In this document: piece after piece, positions 36,301-47,053 of the stretch
How the letters are laid out: every line of letters begins with the position of its first letter
How positions within the stretch are numbered: position 1 is the stretch's first letter
Source of the DNA: Cephalotus follicularis
Taxonomy: Eukaryota > Streptophyta > Magnoliopsida > Oxalidales > Cephalotaceae
Direction of reading: 5' to 3'
DNA: 64,000 bases
Assembly: GCA_001972305.1 (NCBI GenBank)
Contig: BDDD01000311.1
Coordinates: 186,001-250,000, forward strand
Notes under the pieces: generated by a model
Told to the model about the DNA's origin: nothing
The model's database searches: none
Seen by the model: the letters and a program-made list of their open reading frames with translations, nothing else
Translations under genes and position numbers: made by a program

Positions 36301-37171
36301 TTCGTTTACACATCGAGAATATTGATATCTCTTTGTGATCTTGATATCCCTTGTGGTCTTGATATCCTTTTGTGGTCTTGATATCCTAAGTGGATCTTGA
36401 TTTCCTTTGAGAATCTTGCTGTCTTTTGTGGATCATGATTTCTTAAGGATCTTAAATTCTTTGTGATTCCTTGATTTCATTTCTTGCCATGGATTTACTT
36501 TGCATTCTACTTTTAGCTTATATTATTTCTCATTTTATTTGATATATAGTTATGGGAGATGTATTTGTTGTTTCTACTCACTTAGTCATTTGGACTAACC
36601 CCTTCCTTTTTGTTTCCCCTTCCAGATAGAGGCAGATAATTGTTAGATTCTTTCAGTGGATGATGGATTACGAGGACATGGCATGTTACCAGGGTTTAAC
36701 ACATGCATAGCAGCATTACATCAATATTTTAATTATGCATTTACTTATGTTTTATATAAATGATTTCATTTTATGGTTTTGGTTTTAAAGGGCAGAGCCC
36801 TATAGATTTATTTTTCTTGCTTTGATAATATAGTTGAGGCTAAGCCCAACCCATACATGTTATTGTTTTAAATTGTGGTTTGCTAAGGGCTGAGCCCAAT
36901 TATAAAAACTGTTGATTCCTCATTCGGGAGTGTGGTTATAAACTGCGTTTTTCTTTACAGGGGGCATAGTTCGATAAACGGATACTACATGCCCGATTTT
37001 CGTAAAAATTTAAGAGTTAGAAAAATTTTCAAGTTTTTAGAAAGCTTAACTTATCTTTTGATGAAATTGTTTTTAAAGAAATTTTAGGTTTCAAGATACC
37101 ACGTGGTGGTTTCCGAAAGGAGGTTTACCACGTGATTGTAACATCCGTCTCGGTAGGAAACGGGTGTGACG
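33347..37171 (+). mobile_element. Solo LTR of a Ty3/gypsy element (Tekay/Del-like), nested in copia A
   Basis: Starts TGTAACATCCGTGTCTCG and ends GGGTGTGACG. It is flanked by the 5-bp duplication CCTTT (33342-33346 and 37172-37176). The matching stretch of copia B is uninterrupted, so the insertion is direct and clean. No gag-pol is present and the unit is 3.8 kb, so it is best read as a solo LTR left by recombination between LTRs. Internal features include donor-like 'ccaggtaacccttcccc' (33694), a 31-bp tandem array (35676-35897), an acceptor-like 'tttccccttccagatagagg' (36617) and a second 'ttctttacaggggg' (36950). The start and end style suggests a chromovirus such as Tekay. The terminal G instead of A may be a point change. 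Confidence 0.85.
35676..35897. repeat. 31-bp tandem array, seven copies, inside the gypsy LTR
   Basis: The marker 'tgatatgacg' recurs at 35681, 35712, 35743, 35774, 35805, 35836 and 35867, exactly 31 bp apart. Units differ only in the 'ggcggg'/'ggcagg'/'gacggg' portion. A degenerate eighth unit follows ('ggcagggatatgaggcag'). The copies are adjacent with no spacers. Confidence 0.95.
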
Positions 37172-37176
37172 CCTTT

Positions 37177-37809
37177 TACCTGACCCTCTCTCCCGGTTCC
37201 TGCCTCTAGCTACCAGACCTTTTGCCTGATTCTTCCCCATATTTTTTGACACCCTTTTCTTCAACTCCCTAGACTGCAATGCATCCTTAACATCATTTAC
37301 ATCAATGGAGTCTCTACCATATAACATAGTATCCACAAAGTGATCATATGAGGACGGCAACGAACATAGTAAGATCAAAGCTTGATCTTCATCATCAATT
37401 TTAATATTTGTATTCTTCAAATCATGAATCACCTTATTAAAATTGTCAATATGCTCTTTTACGGACATACCTTCCTTCATTCGAAGAGTATACAGGCGTT
37501 GTTTGAGATACAACCTGTTTGTGAGTGACTTGGTCATGTAGTGACTCTCCAGTTTATTCCATAACCCAACCGCTGTAGTCTCATCCACAAATTCACGGAG
37601 AACGTCATTCTCCAGACACAGCTGAATCGATGTATGTGCCCTGTTTAGGATCCTCTTCTTCTCCGCCTGAGGCATATTCTTAGGTAAACCTTCTTCACCA
37701 TCTACTGCCCCCAAACTTCTTATTGTATCATTAGTGCCCGCATCTTAACACGCAACATACTGAAATCGCCTGTTCCATCAAACTTCGCAATATCGAACTT
37801 GGTTGACAT
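37177..37809 (-). pseudogene. Copia A gag (UBN2-type), interrupted by nested LTR
   Basis: The minus-strand gag starts at ATG 37809 (MSTKFDIAKFDGTG). After about 30 residues there is a stop and a one-base frame change in a G run (near 37710). It then continues through a typical gag helical region (a 'LWNKLESHYMTKSL' block and a 'LCSLPSSYDHFVDTMLYG' block) and ends in an Arg-rich segment where the gypsy LTR (33347-37171) is inserted. The zinc knuckle that should follow is found on the far side at about 33240-33330. Copia B preserves the same join uninterrupted, which confirms the insertion point. Confidence 0.9.
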
Positions 37810-37847
37810 CTTGAATTCCGAAGCAAGAACCTGTCTCTGATACCACT

Positions 37848-38496
37848 TGTTGTAAAAAACTAGCCTAGAAAACTCTAACAACCTAACAGTAAAGTTTAAT
37901 CAAGCAAACACACACAAGACAATAAACATAAATCGACACAAGATTTACGTGGTTCGATCAATGTGATCTACGTCCACGGGCATAGGTGATATGGTTCTTT
38001 CACTATGTAAGTATGAGATTACAATGAGTTGCTCATAAACCCTTAGCCCTTGTTACACCTAGAAAGACCCACTCTCTAGTGCAAAATCGGCTGACGGCAT
38101 CTATCTTTCCTGTTGCTCTCTTACTTTTGACCTAAGGAAAACTTCCCTATTTATACAAGTCGCGGGGCAGTCGGCTGGACATAAAATCTAGTCGACTGTC
38201 TCCCCAAAGCAGTCGACTGTCTCCCAAGGTAGTTGAATGTTTTTGTTGAACGGATTTCCCAAGTCGCGTCGACAGTTGGCTGTCATCAGACACCAGCCGA
38301 CTGTCAAGACAATCCAGTCGACTGTCCAACCTTGACAGCCGACTGGATTCTGCAGATTGCAAACAGCTCCAGACCCTATATTCCAGTTGGCTGCCCATCC
38401 TTGGCAGCTGACTGCCCATCCAATCCAGTCGACTGTCCAACCTTGACAGCCGACTGGATTCTGCAGAAATGCAGAAAATTTTAGCCAAACTCAACA
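37848..38496 (-). repeat. Right LTR of copia A (5' LTR)
   Basis: 649 bp, TGTTGTAAAAAACTAG to CTCAACA, followed by target duplication GAATA. It is next to the Met-tRNA primer site on its left, so this is the 5' LTR of a minus-strand element. It retains four GCCGAC cores; one seen in the left LTR has changed to 'agttggctg'. Confidence 0.95.
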
Positions 38497-38501
38497 GAAT
38501 A

Positions 38502-40247
38502 TCTATCGATATCCGATTAATTTAAGAATTTGTATAAATGATCTATATAAATAGAAAATAAAATTCAACGATTAAATTAATAAAATATAAATCATGGATC
38601 AATGAAATTAAAAAGGGTAGGAGGATAACTATCACACTACTGTGGAAGCCTAATGCTGTGTAAATTTCTCCGGGCCGAGAAATTACACATGAAATTTAGT
38701 CCACATCTCTCGACGTTCAAAAATTTGCATTAAAAATTACACTGGAGCCGTATCCATGCATGTAACTTTTACCGCGGCCATTTCACACAAGATAATAAAG
38801 CTTTGAAAACTCTGTGATCATTTTTAGTTACTAGCTAGTATATATTTTCGCTTTAATTCTCATGGGTGGATAAAGAAATCCAGTAGTTGATAAATGGTAC
38901 AATATATATAAATGTTAGGTCCACATGCACGTCCACGATTAGAAACTAATCATATCCACTCTGCAATGCAATCTAGTCTCTAAATATTGCCAATCTAATG
39001 TCAAAGGTGGTGTGGTATTGACTGTTGAGAGTTAAACCAGACTACATAATGCATTGCCATAGATTTTCAGCTTTCTGTAGTGCAATTCTTGACATATTGA
39101 GAAGCCATGGGCCACAGAAATTAAGGTATTCCCAAATGCAGAAAGACATGACAAACAGGAGGGATTTATGAGCCCTTCAACAGAAGTTGTTTTCCTTCAA
39201 CCACATTATTCTCCAGCCGCCCCTACCTCTTCTATCAATTTTTAATCCTTTGAATGTTCTCTTAAATTATACTAGTTTAACTCTCATGACCAAGGCTGGA
39301 AACGAATAAAATCGAGTCAAGTTGAATTTGGTAAAGCTCTGCTTATTTAGTTTTTATTGAGTTAGATTTTGAACTGAGTTTATAACAAATCTAAAAAAAG
39401 TGTTTAAGCTTGGTTTCATTAACAATTCTTCGACTGTGAACTCATTTTATAACTAGTTGTTTTCAAACTTATTGGCTGAATAGTTTTACTTGTATTTCGA
39501 TAATTAATTTCTTTTACACAATGCATTACTATAACTTCTGTAATATTAGATCTTATATGTAATATTTTGATTGGTGGAAATTCATTTAGGTTTATATAAC
39601 TCAATCTGATTTTTTTATTATGTTTAATTACAAAAGATGAACTTTATTTTGATTTTTGAATTTTATAATGTTATGATTATTATTATAAATTATTATCGTA
39701 CTCATTAAACTTAATACAATAATTAACAAAACATGTATGATGAACATATAAGTGATCATATATATTTAAATAAGACTATAGAAAAGCTCAAAGTGAGTAT
39801 ATAAACTAGTATTTAATTGAGTCTATAACGAGAGCCCTTAACGAGTTTATTGACGAATATTAACAAGTCGAGATCGTCTTTATTTAAAATTATGTTAATA
39901 TTCATTCACTATGTTTCATAAATGAATGTGAACTATCCTTATCCAGCCTTAAATTTTTTGTTAGTAGCTTAATTTGTTTGAGTAATGCTATGGACAACAA
40001 CAAAAAATAACGGTAACTACTGATGTATCGTAACAAAACAAAGTGAAACTATAGGGGATCACATTGAGTTAAATTAAAAAGTGTAATATTTTATAATTTC
40101 AACGGTTGCTGTCAATTAATTTTTTTTAGTCCGTATTTATAACATTTTTCAATTTGTTTGCAACCTGACTACCATTGAAGCACGTTTATCCCATTATATT
40201 AACCTCTTAAATCATTCACATACGAAAGCTAGTATTGTCCTTTTAGA
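38502..40247 (+). promoter_or_regulatory. Upstream region of the TT1-like gene
   Basis: No other gene lies between copia A and the TT1-like start codon. The region contains a MITE (39291-39951), leaving about 300 bp of non-MITE sequence immediately upstream of the ATG. The core promoter cannot be placed with confidence; 'cattatattaacc' about 55 bp upstream is a weak TATA candidate. Confidence 0.4.
39291..39951. mobile_element. hAT-like MITE upstream of the TT1-like gene
   Basis: The left end CAAGGCTGGAAACGAA pairs with the inverse of the right end 'ttatccagcctta'. The interior is built of 'aagcttattgaac', 'tcgagtcaag', 'acgagtttattga' and 'aacaagtcgag' type blocks, as in the MITE at 2292-2927, so both belong to a related group. 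No target duplication was recognised. Its right end is about 297 bp from the start codon. Confidence 0.6.
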
Positions 40248-41186
40248 ATGGAACCTTTAGATGTTTCATGTAAATCTGGTTCAAATGTTTATTCTTGTAC
40301 AAACTACACTGGTATCGAGCCTCTTAATCTCTTCCCAAGCACCAAGCAAGATTCCATCGAGCCTATGCCATGGCAAGGCAGCTACTTAATCGTCTCACAA
40401 GAAAAACCATTGGAGGAAAACCCTAAAGCTTCATACAGTGAAGATAAAGAGGATGTTACCGTGGCCTTACATATTGGACTTCCTGATTTCTCAAACATCT
40501 CCAAGAATTCAAGTGATAAAGGAAATACCAACATTGTAGCAGCGAAAAAATATTGGATACCGACTCCTGAACAGATTCTCATAGGCTTCACTCATTTTTC
40601 TTGCCATATCTGCTTCAAAAACTTCAACCGTTATAACAATCTCCAGGTAAAAGCTTTTAAGATACTGAATTGCATAATTTTGTTTACTCTAAAGTAAATT
40701 TGCTAATATTTTATTGTCATCACATTCACATGGATTCTTGGGTAGATGCACATGTGGGGTCATGGCTCAGAGTATCGTAAAGGACCTGAATCACTGAAGG
40801 GAACTCAGCCCCGAGCCATGTTAGGCATTCCCTGCTATTGTTGTGCAGCAGGGTGCAAGAACAATATAGAACATCCAAAAGCAAAACCATTAAAGGATTT
40901 TAGAACATTGCAAACACATTACAAGAGGAAGCATGGACTAAAACCTTTTATGTGCCGCAAGTGTGGGAAGTTATTGGCTGTGAAAGGTGATTGGCGAACC
41001 CACGAGAAAAACTGTGGCAAGCGTTGGCTGTGCGTATGCGGTTCTGATTTCAAGCACAAAAGATCTCTCAAAGACCACATGAAGGCGTTTGGTTCTGGTC
41101 ATGGACCTTTTCCTCCATATGATGGAATAGAGTTACTTGAGGATGCTGCAGCTCCCTATGTGTTTAACATTGGTGGCGAAGACTGA
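40248..41186 (+). CDS. TT1: TT1-like WIP-domain C2H2 zinc-finger protein
   Basis: Exons 40248-40646 and 40746-41186, GT-AG intron of 99 bp, phase 0, 279 residues. The N-terminus is variable and acidic and contains the 'VALHIGLP' motif. The WIP signature follows (Trp103-Ile104-Pro105 in '[13 protein letters not shown]'). The first zinc finger is Cys119-x2-Cys122-x12-His135-x3-His139; three further conserved zinc-finger modules run to about residue 252, ending '[15 protein letters not shown]'. '[15 protein letters not shown]' and '[16 protein letters not shown]' match TT1 (TRANSPARENT TESTA 1, WIP1) better than other WIP members. It is probably a nuclear transcription factor; TT1 in Arabidopsis is needed for seed-coat pigmentation. 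The intron sits just after finger 1's helix, as usual in the family. No frame damage. Paralogy within the WIP family could alter the exact orthologue name. Confidence 0.92.
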
Positions 41187-42137
41187 TGTACTTCTTCAAA
41201 GTTTCATCCTCACTTATAGTATGTCTTAATTAGTACCACATTTCAATTTAAAGATAGTTTATATAACAAATAATCTAGGCACTTTTTCCATGAATCAAGG
41301 CCCTTTATGATGTACTATTGTATGCTCATTTTGTCAGTCTTAGAGGAATGTGTTGCTCAGGCTAGCCAATCCCTCAGATTGAAAATTTGGTGAGCAAATC
41401 TTACACAATATCGTAATGTGACATCTAAGTTGAATATTCAAGTATAGTGCAGAGTTCTAATGTTGACGAATGAGACCTCTCTTGGGTAGTGCACGAGCCT
41501 CACAGGCATAAAAATGTTTCGTCACATAAATTTGCATGATGTCAGCGTATTGTCACGGACATAACGTTTGGGTTTGTGCTGGCACCCATACTCCCGAGGC
41601 TCAAGTACGTGTCAATCGTCCACCATATGGGTATCGAGCAATAAGCTAATAAGTAATTGGCTATAGAATGGCATATTTGAGAGGTACCTGGAACATTTAA
41701 TATCACATTGGAACACATAATAGTAAACATCAGAACTCAGAGACTGAATGGCTTGTCGATCTCAGTGTTAAAGAAAACTGATATAGATACCTCACGATTT
41801 ATGAGCCAAGTTAATTGCGTCATGGGTTCATATGGCATTGGCACTGTACTGTGTATGGAACGCTAACAACATATAGGTGTAGAGATCGAGACTTTCGATA
41901 AAGGCTAATCCCGTCTTTTGTCTGATATCGACGAAATGGCCCCGTTCGTAAACATAGTAGAGTATGAGATAGAGTAAGAGATACATGTTTTTGGTTTTCT
42001 TAGACATTTACAGGTTGTCGGAATGCTAGGATGGAGGTTTGGGCCTATTGGGATTTGGACTTGGCTATTTAAGCCATTTTGGGCATTGATGAAGCTCATA
42101 ACTCATATTGTCATGAAATTTTAGAGAGAGATAGAGG
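41187..42137. other. 3' flank of the TT1-like gene and unresolved DNA
   Basis: The first 150-250 bp should hold the 3' UTR, but no clear AATAAA was seen. From about 41540 to 42137 the sequence has a higher G+C content and may be part of an older element, but I recognise no family. It adjoins the truncated end of the copia element at 42138. Confidence 0.4.
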
Positions 42138-44888
42138 TAGGCAATCAGTTAGAAAAAGGTCGTTTTGATATCCATTTGTCATATCTTATAATCATAATGA
42201 GCGGCAATAGCAAGCAATATCCGGATGGACTTAAGCATAGTGACTGGAGAGAAAGTTTCGATATAGTCGATCCCATGCCGTTGCCTGTACCATTTCGCGA
42301 CCAATTGCGCTTTATAAGTCTCTACCTTACCATCAACGCCGATCTTCCTCTTGAATATCCATTTGCAACCAATAGGGTTTACCCCTTCGGGTGCATCTAC
42401 CAAGTTCCACACTTGGTTGGCGTACATGGAGTCCATCTCGGATTTCATGGCCTCTAGCCATGCCCTAGAATCAGTGCTCTTCACTGCTTCCTCGTAGCTG
42501 ACAGGCTCATCATCATCGATGTCGTTGGGTTCGTCAGTCCCTTCCACGAGAAAACCATATCTCTTGTGCGTTGTCGAAACCATGCCTGATCTCCTCACTT
42601 GAGGAGCGCCTAACTGAGATACTATCTTAGGTTGGGATCCTTCCCCAATGTGTCTCTAGAGGGCTTACCTCTAATTCCTCATCATTCTGTGAGTTTTCAC
42701 CATGTGGTAACTCTCTTAGTTCCACCATGCTCCCACTGCTCCTTGCAAGTAGGTATTCCTTCTCTAGGAATGTAGCAGTGTGCGAAAGGAAAATCTTTCG
42801 TTCGCTGGGATGGTAAAAATAGTATCCTTTTGTTTCATTAGGATACCCCACAAACAGGTAGCTATCCGCTCACGTCTCCAGCTTAGAAGGTTCCTGCCTT
42901 CTCACATATGCTGGACAGCCCCAAACTCTCAAATAGGTTAGACTGGGTTTCCTCCCTATATAAACCTCGTAAGGTATGGAGGGGACGAATTTTGAAGGGA
43001 TCCGGTTTAGGATGTGCGCTTTCGTCTGCAGTGCATAACCCTAGAATGAGATCGGAAGATCAGCAAAAGACATCATGGATCAGACCATATTCAGCAAGGT
43101 TCGATTCCTTCGTTTAGATACACTATTATACTGTGGTGTTTCGGGATGTGTCTATTGAGAGAGAATTCTGTTATGCCTCAGATAACCCTGGAATCAACAA
43201 ATAGGTACTCGCCCCCCTCGGTCACTCTAAAGTATTTTGATGGGCTTCCCCGTCTGCTTCTCTACTTCTTGTTTGAATTCTTTAAATTTCTCAAAAGATT
43301 CAGACTTGTGTCTCATAAGAAACACGTACCCATACCGTGATAAATCATCGGTAAAGGTGATGAAGTAGGGAAAACCTCCATATGCATTGATCGACATTGG
43401 ACCGCAAACGTCGGTGTGGACAAGTCCCAGTATGTCCACAACCCTTTCTCCTATCCCGGAGAAGGGAGATTTGGTCATCTTGCCAATCAAACATGGCTTA
43501 CAGGTTAGAAAGGACTCCACATCCTGGATGTCCAAAAGTCCATCCCTAACCAACTGTGTCAATCTAGCCTCGCTAGGATGACCTAATCTACAATACCATA
43601 TATATGAAGAGTTTATGTCATTAATCTCTCTTTGTCTTTTATTAGTCCCTTTATGTATTGTTAAGGCCATTTGTTCATTTGTATTTTAAACATATATTCC
43701 GTTGTCTATGTGCCATTCACATATAAGAACCTTATCATTTATAAGACTACAACCATATGTAGTAAAAATGAGCTTGAAACCCATCTTATACAAATAGGAA
43801 ACAGATACAATGTTCCTTACAAGATTCTTTACAAAATAACAGGGGTCTAGTTTTAATATATGGCCATTTACAAAACATAACTCAAAAACGCCTACATAGC
43901 TGGTGTGAATCCTCGACCCATCACCTAGGCGTAAGCCCAATGCTTCAGCTGCTCCAAGCTGTCTAGCCCCTCTTAGCCCCTGCAAAGAGTTACAAATGTT
44001 AGTTTCACAATCAGAGTCAACTACCCAAGTTGAACTAACATTACAAGCCTTAAATGATTCAATCATGAAAGTACCTAAACCAGAGGCACCTCATGCATTG
44101 AAATTTCAGAGCTCAGAACACTTTGATCTCTAGTGGCCTTGCTTTCCAAAATAATAGCAGGCCTTCTCATCAGAAAGCTGTCGTATCCTATTTTGGATCT
44201 TATCCCCATCCATTGCTCTCAGTGGTTTCTTCCCTTTTTTCTTCATGGGCGCCTTGCCCTTACCCTCGGACTTGGATCTATTAGATCCGCCCTTTTTGGG
44301 GGTTTTCCACGTGGAAGAAGATGGAAGCATCATCACATGTGACTTGGACTTCCCATGGTCCATGTCTGCTTCGTTCGTACGAAGCATTTCCACAAGTTCA
44401 GGTACAGTACACTCCACCTTGTTCATGTGAAAATTTGTGATGAACTGGGTAAAAGACCGGGGAAGGGACGCTAACATGAGGTCAATGTAATAACCTTCGT
44501 CCATGACTAGATCGACCTGAGCTAGCTGCTCAATGAGATCAATCATTTTCAGCCCATGTGCATGGACTGAGCCTCCCTCAGGCAATTTCAACCAGAAGAG
44601 CTGACGGGATAAGTTGAACCGCTTGGTTCTTGACCTATCACCATATAACTCCTTCAGGCTAAGGAGTATGGCGCCCAAGGTCTCAAGCTTCTCATGCTGT
44701 CTTTACAATCCCGGGACCATACCCGCAATCGCTAAGCATCGAGCCTGCTCATCCTCATCTCTCCATTTGGCCACTTTGGCCTTATGCTCTTCGGTTGGGT
44801 CTCTTCCCAAAACCGGGGCAGTATCAGTCATCACATGAGCTAGTTTCATGCTCGTGAGTACTAGGCGCATATTGCGCTCCCAATCCAA
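42138..44888 (-). pseudogene. gag-pol remnant of the Angela-like copia
   Basis: On the minus strand, gag lies at 44888-44130. It has a UBN2-type region, a 'VPELVEMLRTNEADM' block, a Lys-rich segment and a zinc-knuckle remnant 'CYYFGKQGH', with a frame change near 44690. Protease and pre-integrase sequence follows (44066-43686); the usual protease active-site Gly reads differently (VDSDCETNICN, where DSGC is expected). The integrase N-terminus and core are at 43670-43227 (a 'WYCRLGHPSEARL' zinc-binding region and an 'HTDVCGPM' acidic motif). The C-terminal part and the start of the reverse transcriptase ('WLEAMKSEMDSMYANQVW', 'GCKWIFKRK') run from 42851 to 42138. Multiple stops, non-functional. 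Confidence 0.85.
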
Positions 44889-47053
44889 AAAATTTGGACC
44901 CTCTAGCTAATTTGTCTCAAGTATTCGTGATATAGTGGTGCTTACAGACATTATGCAGAATATATATTTCTAGCAACCTACAAGAGGAAACAAGAGAGTA
45001 AATTAGCAAATTGTTCCATTATAAGTTATTACCATAATTCTTGGCTTTTAGAAATATGGCTCCTCCCACTATTCTAATCGTATCCCACACCTCCATATGA
45101 AATTTGGGAAGCCCCTTGCTTCTTAGTGGGGATCGAAATTTATCTTACTTATCATGGCCTCAGCTTTGGCATGACAATAACCATAATAAGCAAAATAGGT
45201 AGACATGAGTGTCAGTTTACATAAGGACCTCTTGCTCTTCATGTAATATCCGATACTAGATTCGGCCTCCCGGCCCTTATGGTCTCAGTTTTGGCATGAC
45301 AACAACCATAAAATCCCGGTATAAGTCATACCCACAGCCCTCAAAGAAATGAACTCGTTTTGATACCCACAAGTTTGCTTGTCAAAGCGTCAAAACATGG
45401 TCATTTCCTTCTAGTGCACCTCACACTGAAATTGAATAGAAATGTCATATAGAGGACCTCAGCTTTGGCTGTTCTATCCCAAATATGTCCACACTATTCA
45501 ACGATGATTGTGGAAGGCCAACGACGGGACACCACATGTGTCCCACCGCTTATGGACTTATTATTTACATAATTTTGGAGGAATTTTATGTCTCACATTT
45601 TAGGTTATTATCAAAACCGTTATTAGATAAGTTATTGTCTTCCAATCCCATTTTGACGGCTTACATGCTTGGACGTGTTTGGATAAATTGAAAAATCATC
45701 CATCTCACGCAACATAGAAAATGGCCTGACTTGGGACTTATCTATTATGGTGATCACATGAGCCAAACGTGATCACCGGGTCTCCTATGTGATATAATTT
45801 AACATCTACTTTATTACAATATTGTACCATGCATACATGGCCTTCAGATGGTCTTGTATTCTTCTTGATCCTCTTTTCATTCTTCATTGTACTCCCATTT
45901 CAAAAATTACAAATATTGTGGATTAAAAATTAACAATACAATCAAAAGGGAGAAGAGAAATTGTACTCTAAGAATTTAATGAATAAGAAAAATTATTGGC
46001 GCACGCAGTCAGCCTTATTACAAACAAAATGAATTCCATCGTAATAAAGTATTTAAATACCATACATACAAGAAACCAAAACATCTAAGTCTAGTCCCGA
46101 GCCTACCATCATGCATAAGAAATTCAAAAAATATAGGGTTATATCCATTTTTGCCCCTAGAACTTTACACGATGTGTCTCGTTGGCCCCCGAATTTTTTT
46201 AGTGTCAAAGTTGCCCCCAAACTCATCTCCGTTCGTCACCGTAAAATTTTCCGTCTAAAATCACCCTTAAGTGACACGTGGCAGGCAAATAGCTAGGGCA
46301 TGGAGAGGGCCTCGCCGTTGACCGTCGCCACGCCCTTGCCAGTTTGCCTGCCACGTGTCACTTAACGGTGATTTTGGACAGAAAATTTGACGGAAGGCAA
46401 CGGTGATGAACATAGAAGAGTTTGGGGGCAACTTTGACATGAAAAAAAGTTTGGGAGCCAACGAGACACAACGGTAAAGTTCAGGGGGCAAAAATGGACT
46501 TATCCCAAAAATATAACACAATATATTTAATGAATAAACACGTAAGAATTTAATATCCAATGGATTGTTGATTTATCTACTAGCCAAAAGGGAATTTCAC
46601 TCTCACTAAATAAATTAATATCTAGCTATCCTATATATAGTTCAACACCACATTCAAAGATCAATCCCATAAAAGAATTTAATCAAGTGAAAACTGCAAT
46701 TTTATATTAGAATAAACTAATATTTATTATTCCTCTTGAATAAAAATTACACTATTAGAAAGAACTTTCAGAGGTTGGTTTGAGATCCTAAGTCATACAT
46801 AAGGATGTTAGAATTCTCCATGCATCATCAACATCCAATGTATTAACCTTCGGATCATCAAACAATCCACGTAAACAGACATTTACGCAAGTTCTCACAA
46901 TTGACAAAAAATCAGCATGAAAGTAACATTCCATATCATCTCATTTTGTCAATTTCACATTAGGGTTTGGGGATGAACTTTCGGCCTAGGTATACATACA
47001 TCAAACATCAAATAGAGGTCAAATCAATACCAATTAGTAGTTCTGATACCACT
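44889..47053 (-). other. 5' leader of the Angela-like copia with short direct repeats
   Basis: Non-coding sequence between the primer site (47041-47053; TGGTATCAGAA on the minus strand) and gag. A phrase close to 'cctcagctttggcatgac' followed by 'aayaaccataa' occurs at about 45157 and 45284, with a third partial copy near 45461. The MULE-type MITE at 46136-46506 is inserted here. Long leaders are usual for Angela/BARE-like elements. Confidence 0.6.
46136..46506. mobile_element. MULE-type MITE with perfect 9-bp target duplication
   Basis: The terminal inverted repeats are long: GGGTTATATCCATTTTTGCC on the left and the inverse of GGGATAAGTCCATTTTTGCC on the right. Pairing continues inward for most of the length ('tgtgtctcgttggc', 'aaagttgcccccaaact'). 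The flanks are AAAAATATA on both sides (46127-46135 and 46507-46515), a perfect 9-bp duplication as expected for Mutator-like elements. The centre is a near palindrome around 'gtgacacgtggcaggcaaa'. No coding capacity. Confidence 0.9.

Larger units (their letters stand above)
29299..38496 (-). mobile_element. Ty1/copia retrotransposon A (Tnt1/Tork-like), complete but decayed
   Basis: Two 649-bp LTRs in direct orientation with the 5-bp target duplication GAATA on both sides (29294-29298 and 38497-38501). The initiator-Met tRNA primer site TGGTATCAGAG, read on the minus strand, lies next to the right LTR (37835-37845). A polypurine tract (CAAGGTTGAGATT on the minus strand) lies next to the left LTR. 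Coding order on the minus strand is gag, protease, integrase, reverse transcriptase, RNase H, as in copia. After removing the nested gypsy LTR (3825 bp plus a 5-bp duplication) the element is about 5.4 kb, close to Tnt1. By eye the LTRs differ at about 30 sites (roughly 95% identity). Confidence 0.95.

Noticed and set aside
40001..40110. 'gagtaatgcta' start resembling the MITE at 13714-13885
   Set aside because: No inverted partner was found near it, so a second copy cannot be supported.
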